Of a DNA stretch of 64,000 nucleotides, positions 43,000 to 51,624 are shown piece after piece; within the stretch, counting starts at the first letter, position 1; the number at the start of each line of letters is the position of its first letter. Source of the DNA: CAZXYS01 sp964645005 (GTDB taxonomy: Bacteria; Bacteroidota; Ignavibacteria; Kapaibacteriales; UBA2268); contig CAZXYS010000020.1 in assembly GCA_964645005.1 (NCBI GenBank), forward strand, positions 1-64,000, read 5' to 3'. The notes under the pieces are model-generated. The model searched no databases and was not told the origin of the DNA. It saw only the letters and a list, made by a program, of their open reading frames with translations. The translations under genes and the position numbers were made by a program.

Positions 43000-44379
43000 A
43001 TGAGTAATTACCCGAGAATAGTGATTGCCGGATTGGGCGGTGATTCCGGCAAGACAATACTGGCTTGCGGTCTTCTCGCGCACTTCCGCGAGAAAGAATA
43101 TTCGATAGCGCCCTTCAAGAAGGGACCCGACTACATCGATCCCGCATGGCTCAGGTTGTCCGCCCGTACGACTGTGCGCAACCTTGACACATACTTAATG
43201 GGTGAGGAAACAGTAGCGCAGTCTTTCAAAACTCATGCCTATGGGAAAGATATATCCATAATCGAAGGAAACAGGGGACTTTACGACGGATTTGACGCAA
43301 AAGGCACCCACAGCACCGCTGCACTCGCTAAAATCATTGACGCGCCGGTAATCTTGATAATAAATGCGAGAAAAGTTACCCGCACGCTTGCGGCTATTGT
43401 TTTAGGGTGCAAGGAACTGGATAAAGATGTAAATATAGCGGGTATAGTGCTTAACCAGGTAGCGGGTAAACGACATGCGAAAATTGCCAGGGAATCTATT
43501 GAACAGATAGCCGGTATTCCCGTGATAGGCATACTTCCGAAGCACGGCGAGACAGATATCATGCCCTCGCGTCATCTGGGTTTAATAACGCCCGATGAGT
43601 ACAAAAAGGCAGAGGAAGGAATAGAAAAAGCCAAAAATTTAATTCAACAACACGTTGATATACAAAAATTGTTAAATATTGCTAATAGCAGTTCAGATTT
43701 ACAATTTAAACCGGATAATAAATTCTTAAATAAAGAGAAAGGCATTAAGATAGGATACTTTAGGGATGAAGCTTTTAATTTCTATTATCCCGAAAATCTT
43801 GAAGCGCTGGAGAAAGAAGGCGCGGAATTAATAAGAATATCATCGGTGAAAGATAAGAATTTACCTGAAATAGATTGTTTATACATCGGAGGCGGCTTCC
43901 CGGAGACCAATATTGAAGCGCTATCGGAAAACAGAGAGATGATGGAATCGATAAGGGAAGCCGTTGAAAACGGAATGCCTGTGTATGCTGAATGCGGCGG
44001 ATTGATCTACCTGAGCCGTTCCCTCGAACATGAGGGGCGTTCTTATCCGTTAACCGGAATATTTCCGGTTGATATTAAAATGGATAAGAAACCCCAAGGG
44101 CATGGCTACACAGAGGTTACGGTCGACAAGGAAAACCCGTTCTTTGAAAAAGGAACCCGGCTGAAAGGTCATGAATTTCACTACACAGGAATAAATCAAA
44201 TGAACGGCAGCGCAAAATGCTGCCTGAAAGTTATCCGGGGCAGCGGCGCTTACAATAAACGGGACGGATTGATCTACCGCAATGCATTTGCGAGTTACCT
44301 GCATTTGCATGCGCTTTCATGCTCGGATTGGGCGAAAAGAATGATTCAGCAGGCGTATAATTTTCATAATAGAGTATAA
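43000..44379 (+). CDS. dsrN: DsrN, cobyrinate a,c-diamide synthase-like amidotransferase
   Basis: 459 residues of the CbiA/CobB family: an N-terminal ATP-dependent ligase with P-loop GLGGDSGKTILA (about residues 10-21), a hinge, and a C-terminal class I glutamine amidotransferase-like domain (CLYIGGGFPETNIEAL near 297, MPVYAECGGLIYL near 328 with the nucleophile Cys). Beside dsrAB this protein is called DsrN and amidates sirohaem for the sulfite reductase. Biosynthesis of cobalamin is the alternative role and cannot be excluded, since the genome also has corrinoid enzymes. Glutamine- and ATP-binding motifs are complete. Confidence 0.9.
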   Translation: MSNYPRIVIAGLGGDSGKTILACGLLAHFREKEYSIAPFKKGPDYIDPAWLRLSARTTVRNLDTYLMGEETVAQSFKTHAYGKDISIIEGNRGLYDGFDAKGTHSTAALAKIIDAPVILIINARKVTRTLAAIVLGCKELDKDVNIAGIVLNQVAGKRHAKIARESIEQIAGIPVIGILPKHGETDIMPSRHLGLITPDEYKKAEEGIEKAKNLIQQHVDIQKLLNIANSSSDLQFKPDNKFLNKEKGIKIGYFRDEAFNFYYPENLEALEKEGAELIRISSVKDKNLPEIDCLYIGGGFPETNIEALSENREMMESIREAVENGMPVYAECGGLIYLSRSLEHEGRSYPLTGIFPVDIKMDKKPQGHGYTEVTVDKENPFFEKGTRLKGHEFHYTGINQMNGSAKCCLKVIRGSGAYNKRDGLIYRNAFASYLHLHALSCSDWAKRMIQQAYNFHNRV

Positions 44380-44432
44380 TTTTTATAATAGAATAAATAA
44401 ATAAATTTTAAAAACATTTTAAGGGGTCGAAC

Positions 44433-44870
44433 ATGGCTACACAGAAAGAAGATATTCAGAATTTAGTAGATCTGATGAAAAAATGGCAGAAAGTAGAAGA
44501 TGATTCTGTTGCAAGTACAACTGAAATAATGAAAAAAACTGATAATCCGCTGGTTAAGATAATCATGGAAATTATTCGCCAGGATTCCGCCATGCACAGA
44601 AGAGTGCAGCAGTTGATCGTCGATCACTTCGAAAATAAGGCGATTACATTATCCCCGGACGAACTGGTAGATTTCTGGGATATGGTCGAAGAACACGACG
44701 AAATCGAAAAGAAAACTATCAACATGGCGAAAGAAGCGCTGGAAAAAACGAAATCACCATTGGCACAGTATCTCTTGAAGTATTTGCTCACTGACGAGCA
44801 AAAACACGACGAGCTGCTTGCGGAAATGGAAAGGATCAAAAAAGGTATGGCACCTTACGGCGGATTCTAA
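44433..44870 (+). CDS. Small ferritin-like four-helix protein between dsrN and dsrL
   Basis: 145 residues, all-helical, no signal peptide. Helix-borne acidic and His residues are spaced as in ferritin-like diiron proteins: IIRQDSAMHRR, WDMVEEHDEIEKK and LTDEQKHDELLAEM (ExxH). I do not recognise a named family member; a rubrerythrin- or hemerythrin-like iron site is plausible. AAGGGG lies 9 bp before the ATG. Its place between dsrN and dsrL within a run of well-spaced sulfur genes suggests that it belongs to the pathway. Confidence 0.72.
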   Translation: MATQKEDIQNLVDLMKKWQKVEDDSVASTTEIMKKTDNPLVKIIMEIIRQDSAMHRRVQQLIVDHFENKAITLSPDELVDFWDMVEEHDEIEKKTINMAKEALEKTKSPLAQYLLKYLLTDEQKHDELLAEMERIKKGMAPYGGF

Positions 44871-44937
44871 AATGACAAACAAATTTTGATTGTTAATTGT
44901 TTGTTCAATATTACGAAAACGAGAGGAGAAGATAGAA

Positions 44938-46689
44938 TTGGGCTTAATGAAGAAGAAAAAGAAACCGCTGCGCACAAGAGGCGCAGGAGCTTCCAGCGGC
45001 GGCGGTAAAGGCGCGCAGGAAACCCCATACAGACCTGTGCAAAAGGAGAAGACACCGCCCTGCATGGTCGGTTGTCCGAACGGTACAAAAATACGCGAAA
45101 TTATAAGAGCTATTGCGGAAACCGAAGACAGGGAACGTTCCTACGACGATTCATATAAAATTGCATATGATCTTTTGATGGAAAGAAATCCGTTCCCGGC
45201 ATCCTGCGGACGCGTTTGCCCGCATCCGTGCGAAGGTGAATGCAATAGGCAGAATAAATCCGGCGAAGGCGAAGGTTCCGTCGCTATCAACAGCATCGAG
45301 CGATTCATCGGCGACTGGGCGATAGAGAACAACCTTCCCGTCGATAAGCTGAGCGATGAAACTTACGAGGAAAAAATCGCCATCATCGGCGCCGGACCTG
45401 CCGGCTTATCAGCAGCATACCAGCTTGCTAGGCAGGGCTATCAGAACATTAATGTTTACGAAGCCTTCAGCAAGGGCGGCGGTATGATGAGATACGGTAT
45501 CCCCGATTATCGTCTGCCGCCGGAAGTTCTCGATGCCGAGATTAATAGAATCGAGAAACTTGGCGTGAATATCCATTACAACACGATGATCGGCAAGGAT
45601 ATCCCTTACGAGAAGCTGCAAGAAGAAAACGACGCTATCTTTGTCGGAATCGGCGCTCACAAGGGCAAATCTTTGCGCCTTGAGCATGAAGACGCACCGA
45701 ATGTCTGGACGGGGACACTGTTCCTGAACCAGGTAAATTCCGACAATCTGCCCGACGTAGGCGATAAAGTACTCGTAGTCGGCGGCGGAGACACTGCCAT
45801 CGACGCAGCCCGCGTATCGAAGCGTCTCGGCGCAGACGTAACAGTCGTCTATCGCCGTACCCGCAATGAAATGCCGGCAATCGAGGAAGAGATCGTAGGC
45901 GCGGAAGAAGAAGGTATTAACTTTTACTTTTTAGCGGCGCCGAATGAACTCATAGTCGATGATAGCAGCGGCAACATAGTGAAAATGAAATGCGAAAAGA
46001 TGGAACTCGGCGAACCGGACGATTCCGGCAGAAGGCGCCCCGTTCCTACTGGTGAATACTTCGAACTGGATTGCACAACTGTTATACCTGCTATCAGCCA
46101 GGAACCGGATTTTGATAATCTGGAAAATCTTCACGAAGGCAAAGACTGGGTCAAAGCAGACGACGGCTTCAAGACGCCGCTGGAGAAGACTTATGCAGGC
46201 GGCGACGCTTTGGATCTTGGTCTTGTGACTATTGCTATCTTCCAGGGACGTAAAGCTGCGGATACTATACATAATAACTTCCGCGGAATTCAGCCCGAAC
46301 CGGAAGAAGAAAGACCGGTCGTAACACAAGAGCAGATTGTATATAGTTACTATACCGAGAAAGCAAGGCACGAAGCTCTGAAAATTCCGCCCGACGAGAG
46401 ATTGAAATCACTCGAAAAGGAGATTTCATGCACTCTGACGGCTGAGGAAGTAAACGACGAAGCCCTTCGCTGCATGAGCTGCGGAAGCTGCTTCGATTGC
46501 GGCACTTGCTGGAGCCTCTGCCAGGATCAGGTATTCGTAAAACCTCCGACAAAGCAGTTCCAGCCTTACAAGATGAAACTCGATCTATGTAAGGGCTGCA
46601 TGAAATGCGCTGAAAACTGCCCCTGCGGTTTCATAGAAATGCAGGATCCGGCAACAGGTGAATTCGCGAAAATCGAAAGAGTAGAATAA
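44938..46689 (+). CDS. dsrL: DsrL, NAD(P)H:acceptor iron-sulfur flavoprotein
   Basis: 583 residues from a TTG at 44938: AGGAG lies 9 bp upstream, while the ATG at 44947 would be 18 bp from it. It resembles the small subunit of NADPH glutamate synthase with extra ends. Order: basic N-terminus; PPCMVGCPNGTKIREII and CGRVCPHPCEGECNRQ cluster region; FAD motif IIGAGPAGLSAAYQLAR (about 147); NAD(P)-binding motif VVGGGDTAIDAAR with VVYRRTRNEMPA (about 280-312); C-terminal ferredoxin part CMSCGSCFDCGTC (about 511-523) and CKGCMKCAENCPCG (about 550-563). DsrL exchanges electrons between NAD(P)H and DsrAB. Some members work in sulfur oxidisers and others in sulfite or sulfur reducers. dsrC follows 100 bp downstream. 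Confidence 0.92.
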   Translation: MGLMKKKKKPLRTRGAGASSGGGKGAQETPYRPVQKEKTPPCMVGCPNGTKIREIIRAIAETEDRERSYDDSYKIAYDLLMERNPFPASCGRVCPHPCEGECNRQNKSGEGEGSVAINSIERFIGDWAIENNLPVDKLSDETYEEKIAIIGAGPAGLSAAYQLARQGYQNINVYEAFSKGGGMMRYGIPDYRLPPEVLDAEINRIEKLGVNIHYNTMIGKDIPYEKLQEENDAIFVGIGAHKGKSLRLEHEDAPNVWTGTLFLNQVNSDNLPDVGDKVLVVGGGDTAIDAARVSKRLGADVTVVYRRTRNEMPAIEEEIVGAEEEGINFYFLAAPNELIVDDSSGNIVKMKCEKMELGEPDDSGRRRPVPTGEYFELDCTTVIPAISQEPDFDNLENLHEGKDWVKADDGFKTPLEKTYAGGDALDLGLVTIAIFQGRKAADTIHNNFRGIQPEPEEERPVVTQEQIVYSYYTEKARHEALKIPPDERLKSLEKEISCTLTAEEVNDEALRCMSCGSCFDCGTCWSLCQDQVFVKPPTKQFQPYKMKLDLCKGCMKCAENCPCGFIEMQDPATGEFAKIERVE

Positions 46690-46789
46690 AATTGGATAAG
46701 GACTTGTTCCTCAAGTATCTGTGACTACAATGATCATAGATTGATTAAAAGTTAAATTCATTAATGTACAACAAAAACAGGGAAATAAA

Positions 46790-47107
46790 ATGGCTACATT
46801 TGAATGGAATGACGTCAAGATCGAAGTCGACGAAGACGGCTTTATGCAGAATCCCGAAGAATGGAACGAGAAAATAGCTCAGGCATTAGCATCCACCGAA
46901 GACGTGGACGAGCTGACAGAAGATCACTGGAAAGTTGTCAACTACCTGAGAGATTACTATCAGAAATACGGTATTGCACCGATGATTCGTAAGCTTTGCA
47001 AGGAAACTGGCTTTTCACTGAAGCAAATTTACGAATTGTTCCCGTCAGGTCCTGCAAAGGGTGCATGTAAAGTAGCTGGCTTGGCAAAACCGACAGGTTG
47101 TGTCTAA
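46790..47107 (+). CDS. dsrC: DsrC, sulfur-carrier partner of DsrAB
   Basis: 105 residues. The C-terminal arm CKVAGLAKPTGCV has both redox cysteines: penultimate Cys104 and Cys93, 11 residues before it, as in true DsrC and unlike TusE or RspA homologues that lack one of them. EDHWKVVNYLRDYYQKYGIAPMIRKLCKETG is the conserved core. The protein delivers sulfite-derived sulfur as a DsrC trisulfide that is then reduced at the membrane, normally by DsrMK, which is not in this window. An AGGGAAAT site precedes the ATG. Confidence 0.97.
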   Translation: MATFEWNDVKIEVDEDGFMQNPEEWNEKIAQALASTEDVDELTEDHWKVVNYLRDYYQKYGIAPMIRKLCKETGFSLKQIYELFPSGPAKGACKVAGLAKPTGCV

Positions 47108-47169
47108 TTTGCCAGGCTGATAATTTCCTATGGCATTTAAAATTTCATAGGAAAGAATTCATTGTCAAC

Positions 47170-47211
47170 CCGCCCGTGAATTATGATCCGTTTGGATTAT
47201 AATTCGGGCGG
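47170..47211 (+). terminator. Large hairpin after dsrC
   Basis: CCGCCCG...AATTAT.ATCC pairs with GGAT.ATAATT..CGGGCGG (47170-47189 with 47194-47211) with small internal loops. No T-run follows directly. It stands before the T-tailed terminator at 47230. Confidence 0.6.
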
Positions 47212-47229
47212 AAACGATGAAGATTAACG

Positions 47230-47260
47230 GCTGCTTTTATGACTAAAGCAGCTTTTTTTT
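47230..47260 (+). terminator. Rho-independent terminator of the dsr operon
   Basis: The stem GCTGCTTT/AAAGCAGC (47230-47237 with 47245-47252) is followed by eight T (47253-47260). It lies about 120 bp after dsrC and marks the end of the main transcript. Confidence 0.9.
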
Positions 47261-47417
47261 GAAATTCTTTTTATTTGAGTATAACGAAATATTAAAGTTT
47301 TTTTAATCAATAAAATTTATTATGTTAACCATTACATCGTTAACATAATTCATATACCTGATTAATCAGGCTAAAGAATTATGGTAAAAGAATTTATAAC
47401 ATTCCGCTGAGTTCATC

Positions 47418-49151
47418 ATGGCACAATCAACCGTCGAAAGAATAAAATCCGACTTTTTTGAAATGGTTCCTTTCAGCGTTGCCTTAATAGACAAGAATTA
47501 TGAGATTCTCGAAGCAAACCAAAATTTCGAGGACTATTTCGGCGAATGGGAAGGAAAGAAATGCTACGAAGCGTGCAAGGACAGCCGCTTCATCTGCGAT
47601 AACTGCAAGCTCAAGAATGTCTTCAAATCCGGTGAAGTCACTTTCTCAGAGGAGACCGGCAGAGATAAAGACGGAAATCCGGTATATTACAACGTGCATT
47701 TCGTCCCGATTAAAAATGAAGATGACGAGGTTACCCATGTAGTCGAAATGTCGATGAACATGACAGAATCCTCGAAATGGCAGCGCGAATACAGCATTTT
47801 ATTCGAAAGGGTACCATGCTATATTACCATCATTGACAAAAATTTTAAAATACTTCGCGCAAACCAAAAATACAGGGATACTTTCGGCGATCCGGTCGGC
47901 AAATCATGCTTCCAGGTATATAAGAACAGGCGCGTGCCCTGCAAAAACTGCCCGGCTCTGGTGACTTTTAAGGAAGGGATAGAATATTCATCCCGGGAGA
48001 CAGGCATTAGCAGAACCGGCGAAGAGATAGATTACGTCGTGAACACCGCACCCCTCGCTTATGATGAAAACGGCGAAGTGCAGCTCGCCATTGAGATATG
48101 CACAGATATTACAGAGATCAATGAATTGGAGGAACAAATTCGCCAAGCGCATGAATTTTATTCTACATTGATACAGAATTCGCCAGACGCTATTGTTGCC
48201 ATAGATACTCATGGTAGAACGCAGATATTTAATCCCGCTGCAAGAGAACTTTTCGATTGGAAATACAGCAGAAAGCCCGGATCAACGAAAATCAAGGAAA
48301 TGCTTCCTGAAGTGTTTTTTGCAGAAGCAAAAGATAATCAACTCATTGCAAAGTTAAATGAGACTAAAATTAAAACTGCAAGCGGAGAAGAAGTTCCTAT
48401 TATGTTAAATGCCGTCAAATTGGAGAGTAAAAAGAATGATATGGGAAGAGTCGCTTGCATGCAGGACTTACGACCTATAAAGGCATTGGAAAAACAATCT
48501 CTCGAAACCGGAAGAAGAAGTAGTTTCGGTATTCCTGGTGAGGGGGTGACGACAAAGATAAGAGAGACTATATCCCAGCTTTATAAAGAAATCAATGCTG
48601 TCGAGAAATCAAAAAATAATGGCAATGAAAACGAATGGGAGAATATTAAATCCAACTTTGAGAACTCTCTGTCAGGATTGGAAGAAATTGCCCAACTTAC
48701 CGAGCCTTGCACTCCTGATTTAAAGATAATCAGCCCCAGAGATTTAATTGAACAGGTAGTTGAAAATCTTACAACTCAGGCAAAAGAGAAAAATGTGATT
48801 CTTGCAGCAGAATCCGCACCAAATATTAAGTCAGCTTTAATCGATCCCAAGTCGATGAAAACAAGTTTATCCACTATTCTGGAATTGCTTATTGAATCAG
48901 CAGCAAATGACAAAAAGAAAAAAATTGTTGTAATAAAATATTCGGATTTCAATAACGAACTCGTTTTCGAGATAACCTATGACAATATCCAATTCCCTGA
49001 AAATAAGATAGACGAACTGCCATTATTAAAAGCCCGTAAAATTATAAGCGAGCACGGGGGCAAATTTGTTCATACGGAAAACTTTATGCGAATTACCCTG
49101 GACCGGCATCGGTTGGATATGATCGCAGAAGAGATATATCAGGTAAAATAA
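47418..49151 (+). CDS. Three-PAS sensor protein with Cys motifs and degenerate kinase end
   Basis: 577 residues, no signal peptide or membrane segment. PAS1 (about 10-115) contains CYEACKDSRFICDNC, PAS2 (about 125-235) CFQVYKNRRVPCKNCP, and PAS3 (about 245-345) lacks Cys. Cys-x2-Cys insertions of this kind occur in PAS sensors of many anaerobes and could bind a metal or act as a thiol switch. Residues about 370-577 look like the DHp and ATPase region of a histidine kinase, but no H-box His is seen and the N-box is reduced to LLIESAAND with no clear G-box, so catalysis is doubtful. Its own terminator-separated position after dsrC suggests a redox or sulfide sensor linked to the pathway (inference). 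Confidence 0.75.
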   Translation: MAQSTVERIKSDFFEMVPFSVALIDKNYEILEANQNFEDYFGEWEGKKCYEACKDSRFICDNCKLKNVFKSGEVTFSEETGRDKDGNPVYYNVHFVPIKNEDDEVTHVVEMSMNMTESSKWQREYSILFERVPCYITIIDKNFKILRANQKYRDTFGDPVGKSCFQVYKNRRVPCKNCPALVTFKEGIEYSSRETGISRTGEEIDYVVNTAPLAYDENGEVQLAIEICTDITEINELEEQIRQAHEFYSTLIQNSPDAIVAIDTHGRTQIFNPAARELFDWKYSRKPGSTKIKEMLPEVFFAEAKDNQLIAKLNETKIKTASGEEVPIMLNAVKLESKKNDMGRVACMQDLRPIKALEKQSLETGRRSSFGIPGEGVTTKIRETISQLYKEINAVEKSKNNGNENEWENIKSNFENSLSGLEEIAQLTEPCTPDLKIISPRDLIEQVVENLTTQAKEKNVILAAESAPNIKSALIDPKSMKTSLSTILELLIESAANDKKKKIVVIKYSDFNNELVFEITYDNIQFPENKIDELPLLKARKIISEHGGKFVHTENFMRITLDRHRLDMIAEEIYQVK

Positions 49152-49164
49152 ATCGGCTGGGAGA

Positions 49165-49728
49165 TTATAGTATCAGAACTTCTATCAAAGAAGAATAAAT
49201 TTCATTTCTCTTTTTGTCAAATTTTCCTTCGGAAGTAAAGATAAAATCTTTTTTCTTAGTATATACTTTTATAACCAATTTTTTGGATTGAAATATTTGA
49301 TCCAATTCCTCAAATGTCAATTCGGAAGTAGTTCGCAGATGATATTCATCATTATCTTTTTCAAGAAATAGTTTCGATAAATTCTTGCCCTTAATGGAAG
49401 CCGAATCAGTTTCAAATATGATACTATCCGGGTTCGCAGCGGGAGATTCGGAGATAATCGAAAAATTAGTGGTTACATCCGATTTCGTATTACCCAGATC
49501 CCTGAAAGTAAAATCGATCTTAAATTTCGAATCGTCTTGTTCCAACTCTATTGGTCTAATAAAATACTGAGTTTTGTTTTCCCCAACATAAAAAGTTTCA
49601 TAGAGTTCTTTCCCGCCTTTCGAAGCTCTTGGATTGAAACCGACGCATGAGCTAAGAAGTGAAATTGAAATAACAATGGATAAAATATTAATCAAATTTG
49701 ATGTTGTTTTGTATGCAGGCATTTTCAA
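49165..49728 (-). CDS. Putative lipoprotein
   Basis: 187 residues. An N-terminal hydrophobic stretch (NLINILSIVISISLLSSC) ends in a lipobox (LLSSC, Cys about 28), so the protein should be anchored in a membrane by lipid. The rest is beta-rich, without recognised motifs (ELYETFYVGENKTQYFIRPIEL). The start region overlaps the end of the upstream lipoprotein gene by 41 bases, which suggests co-transcription. Convergent with the PAS-sensor gene. Confidence 0.6.
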   Translation of the reverse strand: MKMPAYKTTSNLINILSIVISISLLSSCVGFNPRASKGGKELYETFYVGENKTQYFIRPIELEQDDSKFKIDFTFRDLGNTKSDVTTNFSIISESPAANPDSIIFETDSASIKGKNLSKLFLEKDNDEYHLRTTSELTFEELDQIFQSKKLVIKVYTKKKDFIFTSEGKFDKKRNEIYSSLIEVLIL

Positions 49729-50194
49729 AGCTGTCTTCTATTATTTGCTTATCTTTTGAGGATTGAAAAATTATGTATTTAACGTTTGGATTTGTAATAC
49801 TGATAAAAGTAGAATTAATATAGTAACTGCCTTTTTGGTAAAAAATACTCTTTATATTTTTTTCTTCATCGGAATCTTTTGAGAGAATTGAGACCTCGTC
49901 ATCATTGCTAATACTATTTAAAATTTCATTATAATCAGCATTTACCACTATCCCTGCGAATATTTCGGTTTTCTGAGTAGTGAAATAACTGCTTGCCGGA
50001 ATTTGGAAGCCGTTATGATAATTAAACAATGAATCATAATGCTTAACAATATCTTCGGTTAGTTCTACCTTTTCAATTTGTCCGTTATTTTGGGACAATT
50101 TAAGTCCGGGTCCAATAATATGGTATTTATTTTCAGATTTACCGCAAGATAATAGCGCAAAAATTAAACTTATGGCTATAAAATAATACTTCAT
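49688..50194 (-). CDS. Putative lipoprotein
   Basis: 168 residues with signal peptide MKYYFIAISLIFALLSC and a lipobox Cys at residue 17. The mature part has no motif I recognise. Its 3' end overlaps the following lipoprotein gene. A TRL-like gene lies upstream on the same strand but is separated by a terminator. Confidence 0.62.
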   Translation of the reverse strand: MKYYFIAISLIFALLSCGKSENKYHIIGPGLKLSQNNGQIEKVELTEDIVKHYDSLFNYHNGFQIPASSYFTTQKTEIFAGIVVNADYNEILNSISNDDEVSILSKDSDEEKNIKSIFYQKGSYYINSTFISITNPNVKYIIFQSSKDKQIIEDSFENACIQNNIKFD

Positions 50195-50213
50195 ACTTGA
50201 TTTGATAATTATT

Positions 50214-50247
50214 TACAAAAAAGGGGATGCCTGATTGACACCCCCTT
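50214..50247 (-). terminator. Terminator of the TRL-like gene
   Basis: The stem AAGGGG/CCCCTT (50221-50226 with 50242-50247 read on the minus strand) is followed by a run of six T. It lies 9 bp beyond the stop codon of the TRL-like gene. Confidence 0.75.
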
Positions 50248-50255
50248 ATATTAAA

Positions 50256-50537
50256 TTATTCACCAGTAACAATAGTGGTGTAAGTAGTATAGAGATTAAA
50301 AACATTGAATTGTTTGATATCTACCGTGGAAATCTTGGTGATACCACCGTTTTTGGCTGCGGTTCTGATACTTGCATCAGCATCGAAGTAAAACACCCCC
50401 AAGTAAATCACTGCGGTTGATTCGCCGACTTTAGAGCCGACAGAATTACTGGTAGCCGTTACCGGAAATGTAATTGAGCATGAAGCAAGAATCAAACTCG
50501 TAATGAGAGCGGTTGCGAAAATCATTAATTTTTTCAT
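50256..50537 (-). CDS. TRL-like family lipoprotein
   Basis: 93 residues. The signal peptide ends in LASC (lipobox Cys 20). FPVTATSNSVGSKVGES, then ASIRTAAKNGGITKISTVD and TTIVTGE, is the complete signature of the TRL (tRNA-associated-locus-like) family of small cell-envelope proteins whose function is unknown. AGGAGTTG precedes the ATG on the minus strand. Confidence 0.85.
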   Translation of the reverse strand: MKKLMIFATALITSLILASCSITFPVTATSNSVGSKVGESTAVIYLGVFYFDADASIRTAAKNGGITKISTVDIKQFNVFNLYTTYTTIVTGE

Positions 50538-50808
50538 ATAGCAACTCCTGATTATGTTAAAAAAAACTATTAGGTATATCCCCGAGAAATATTATTTTGC
50601 ATAAGACTAAAATATATCTTTATGAAGTAGAAAAGTCTATGTAATTATGAAGTTATTTATCCCCCCGAGAAATTTTAATATTTACTTTAATAATGTATGA
50701 AATTTAAGAAATCCGTGCGAGAAACAAAAATGATTTTTTTCATTTTTTGCAAAATGCTCAGGTTAAATAATTTAAATGATAAATCACTTATTAACCTGAA
50801 TCCTCAGA

Positions 50809-51441
50809 TTAGTTTATGTAGAATGAGATTGTAAGGTCAATACTCGATCTACCAAGTAAGATCTTTGTGGTTGAAGGAAGATCATTTTCCTGGGTATCCC
50901 CATTCTTAGTTTCCTCTGTTCCGCTTTCAGTTGTGAAGCCTAATCCGTATTCTGCAGAAATACTCACGTTTTCCCATGGGAACCATTCAGCACCAAAGAA
51001 GCCGCCTATCCCGAACCCCAGCATAGAAGTAGTTGTTTCGCTATTGGCTCCTTCGTCTGTTTCACTTGTCAGACTAAGAAGAATTTCACCTCCGACATAT
51101 CCTGCAACAGTTCTATTGTTGGCGAGATTGACTCTGACACCGGGCGCAAAATCCAATTTAAAGCTTGAATTTGTAAATTCATCATCGCCGGAATAAGAAG
51201 TCTTGCTGGTTTGATTAACTCCTATAGCAGTTCTCAGTGCAAAATTCTCGGCTACAAAAATCTGAAATCCTGCACCGCCATTGTATTCACCGGCACCGAG
51301 ATTGTTCAATCCCTGCAAAGTGAACATTAAAGCTGTATTGCCCGATTGATTTCTTACCTTTGTTTCGGTGACATCTTTCTGCGCATAGGCAAATCCGACA
51401 GTCATGCAAAAAACAATAGCGACCATAATTAATTTTTTCAT
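50809..51441 (-). CDS. Outer-membrane beta-barrel protein
   Basis: 210 residues: signal peptide MKKLIMVAIVFCMTVGFAYA-QK, then alternating strands rich in Gly and aromatic residues (ALMFTLQGLNNLGAGEYNGG, GFGIGGFFGAEWFPW, ISAEYGLGF), ending in ISFYIN with the terminal aromatic residue typical of barrel insertion signals. An eight-stranded OmpW/OprF-like barrel is likely. Substrate unknown. The 271-bp gap before it (50538-50808) holds only AT-rich DNA, two ATCCCC(C)CGAGAAAT-like stretches and a weak TCAGGTTAA/TTAACCTGA inverted repeat near 50758-50799. Confidence 0.75.
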   Translation of the reverse strand: MKKLIMVAIVFCMTVGFAYAQKDVTETKVRNQSGNTALMFTLQGLNNLGAGEYNGGAGFQIFVAENFALRTAIGVNQTSKTSYSGDDEFTNSSFKLDFAPGVRVNLANNRTVAGYVGGEILLSLTSETDEGANSETTTSMLGFGIGGFFGAEWFPWENVSISAEYGLGFTTESGTEETKNGDTQENDLPSTTKILLGRSSIDLTISFYIN

Positions 51442-51624
51442 AAAAAATCTCCTATAATATTGTTGATAAAAAATTGAATAACGGTATAAACCGATGTTTT
51501 TGTTTGCTATATATGTTTTTAATGATTGAATCGCTGTTTTAAATCAGTTTTAATAATAATATTTAAAATTAAGCAATATCTTATAGATTATAAAACAAAT
51601 TATTACAAAATTATAAATTTATTA

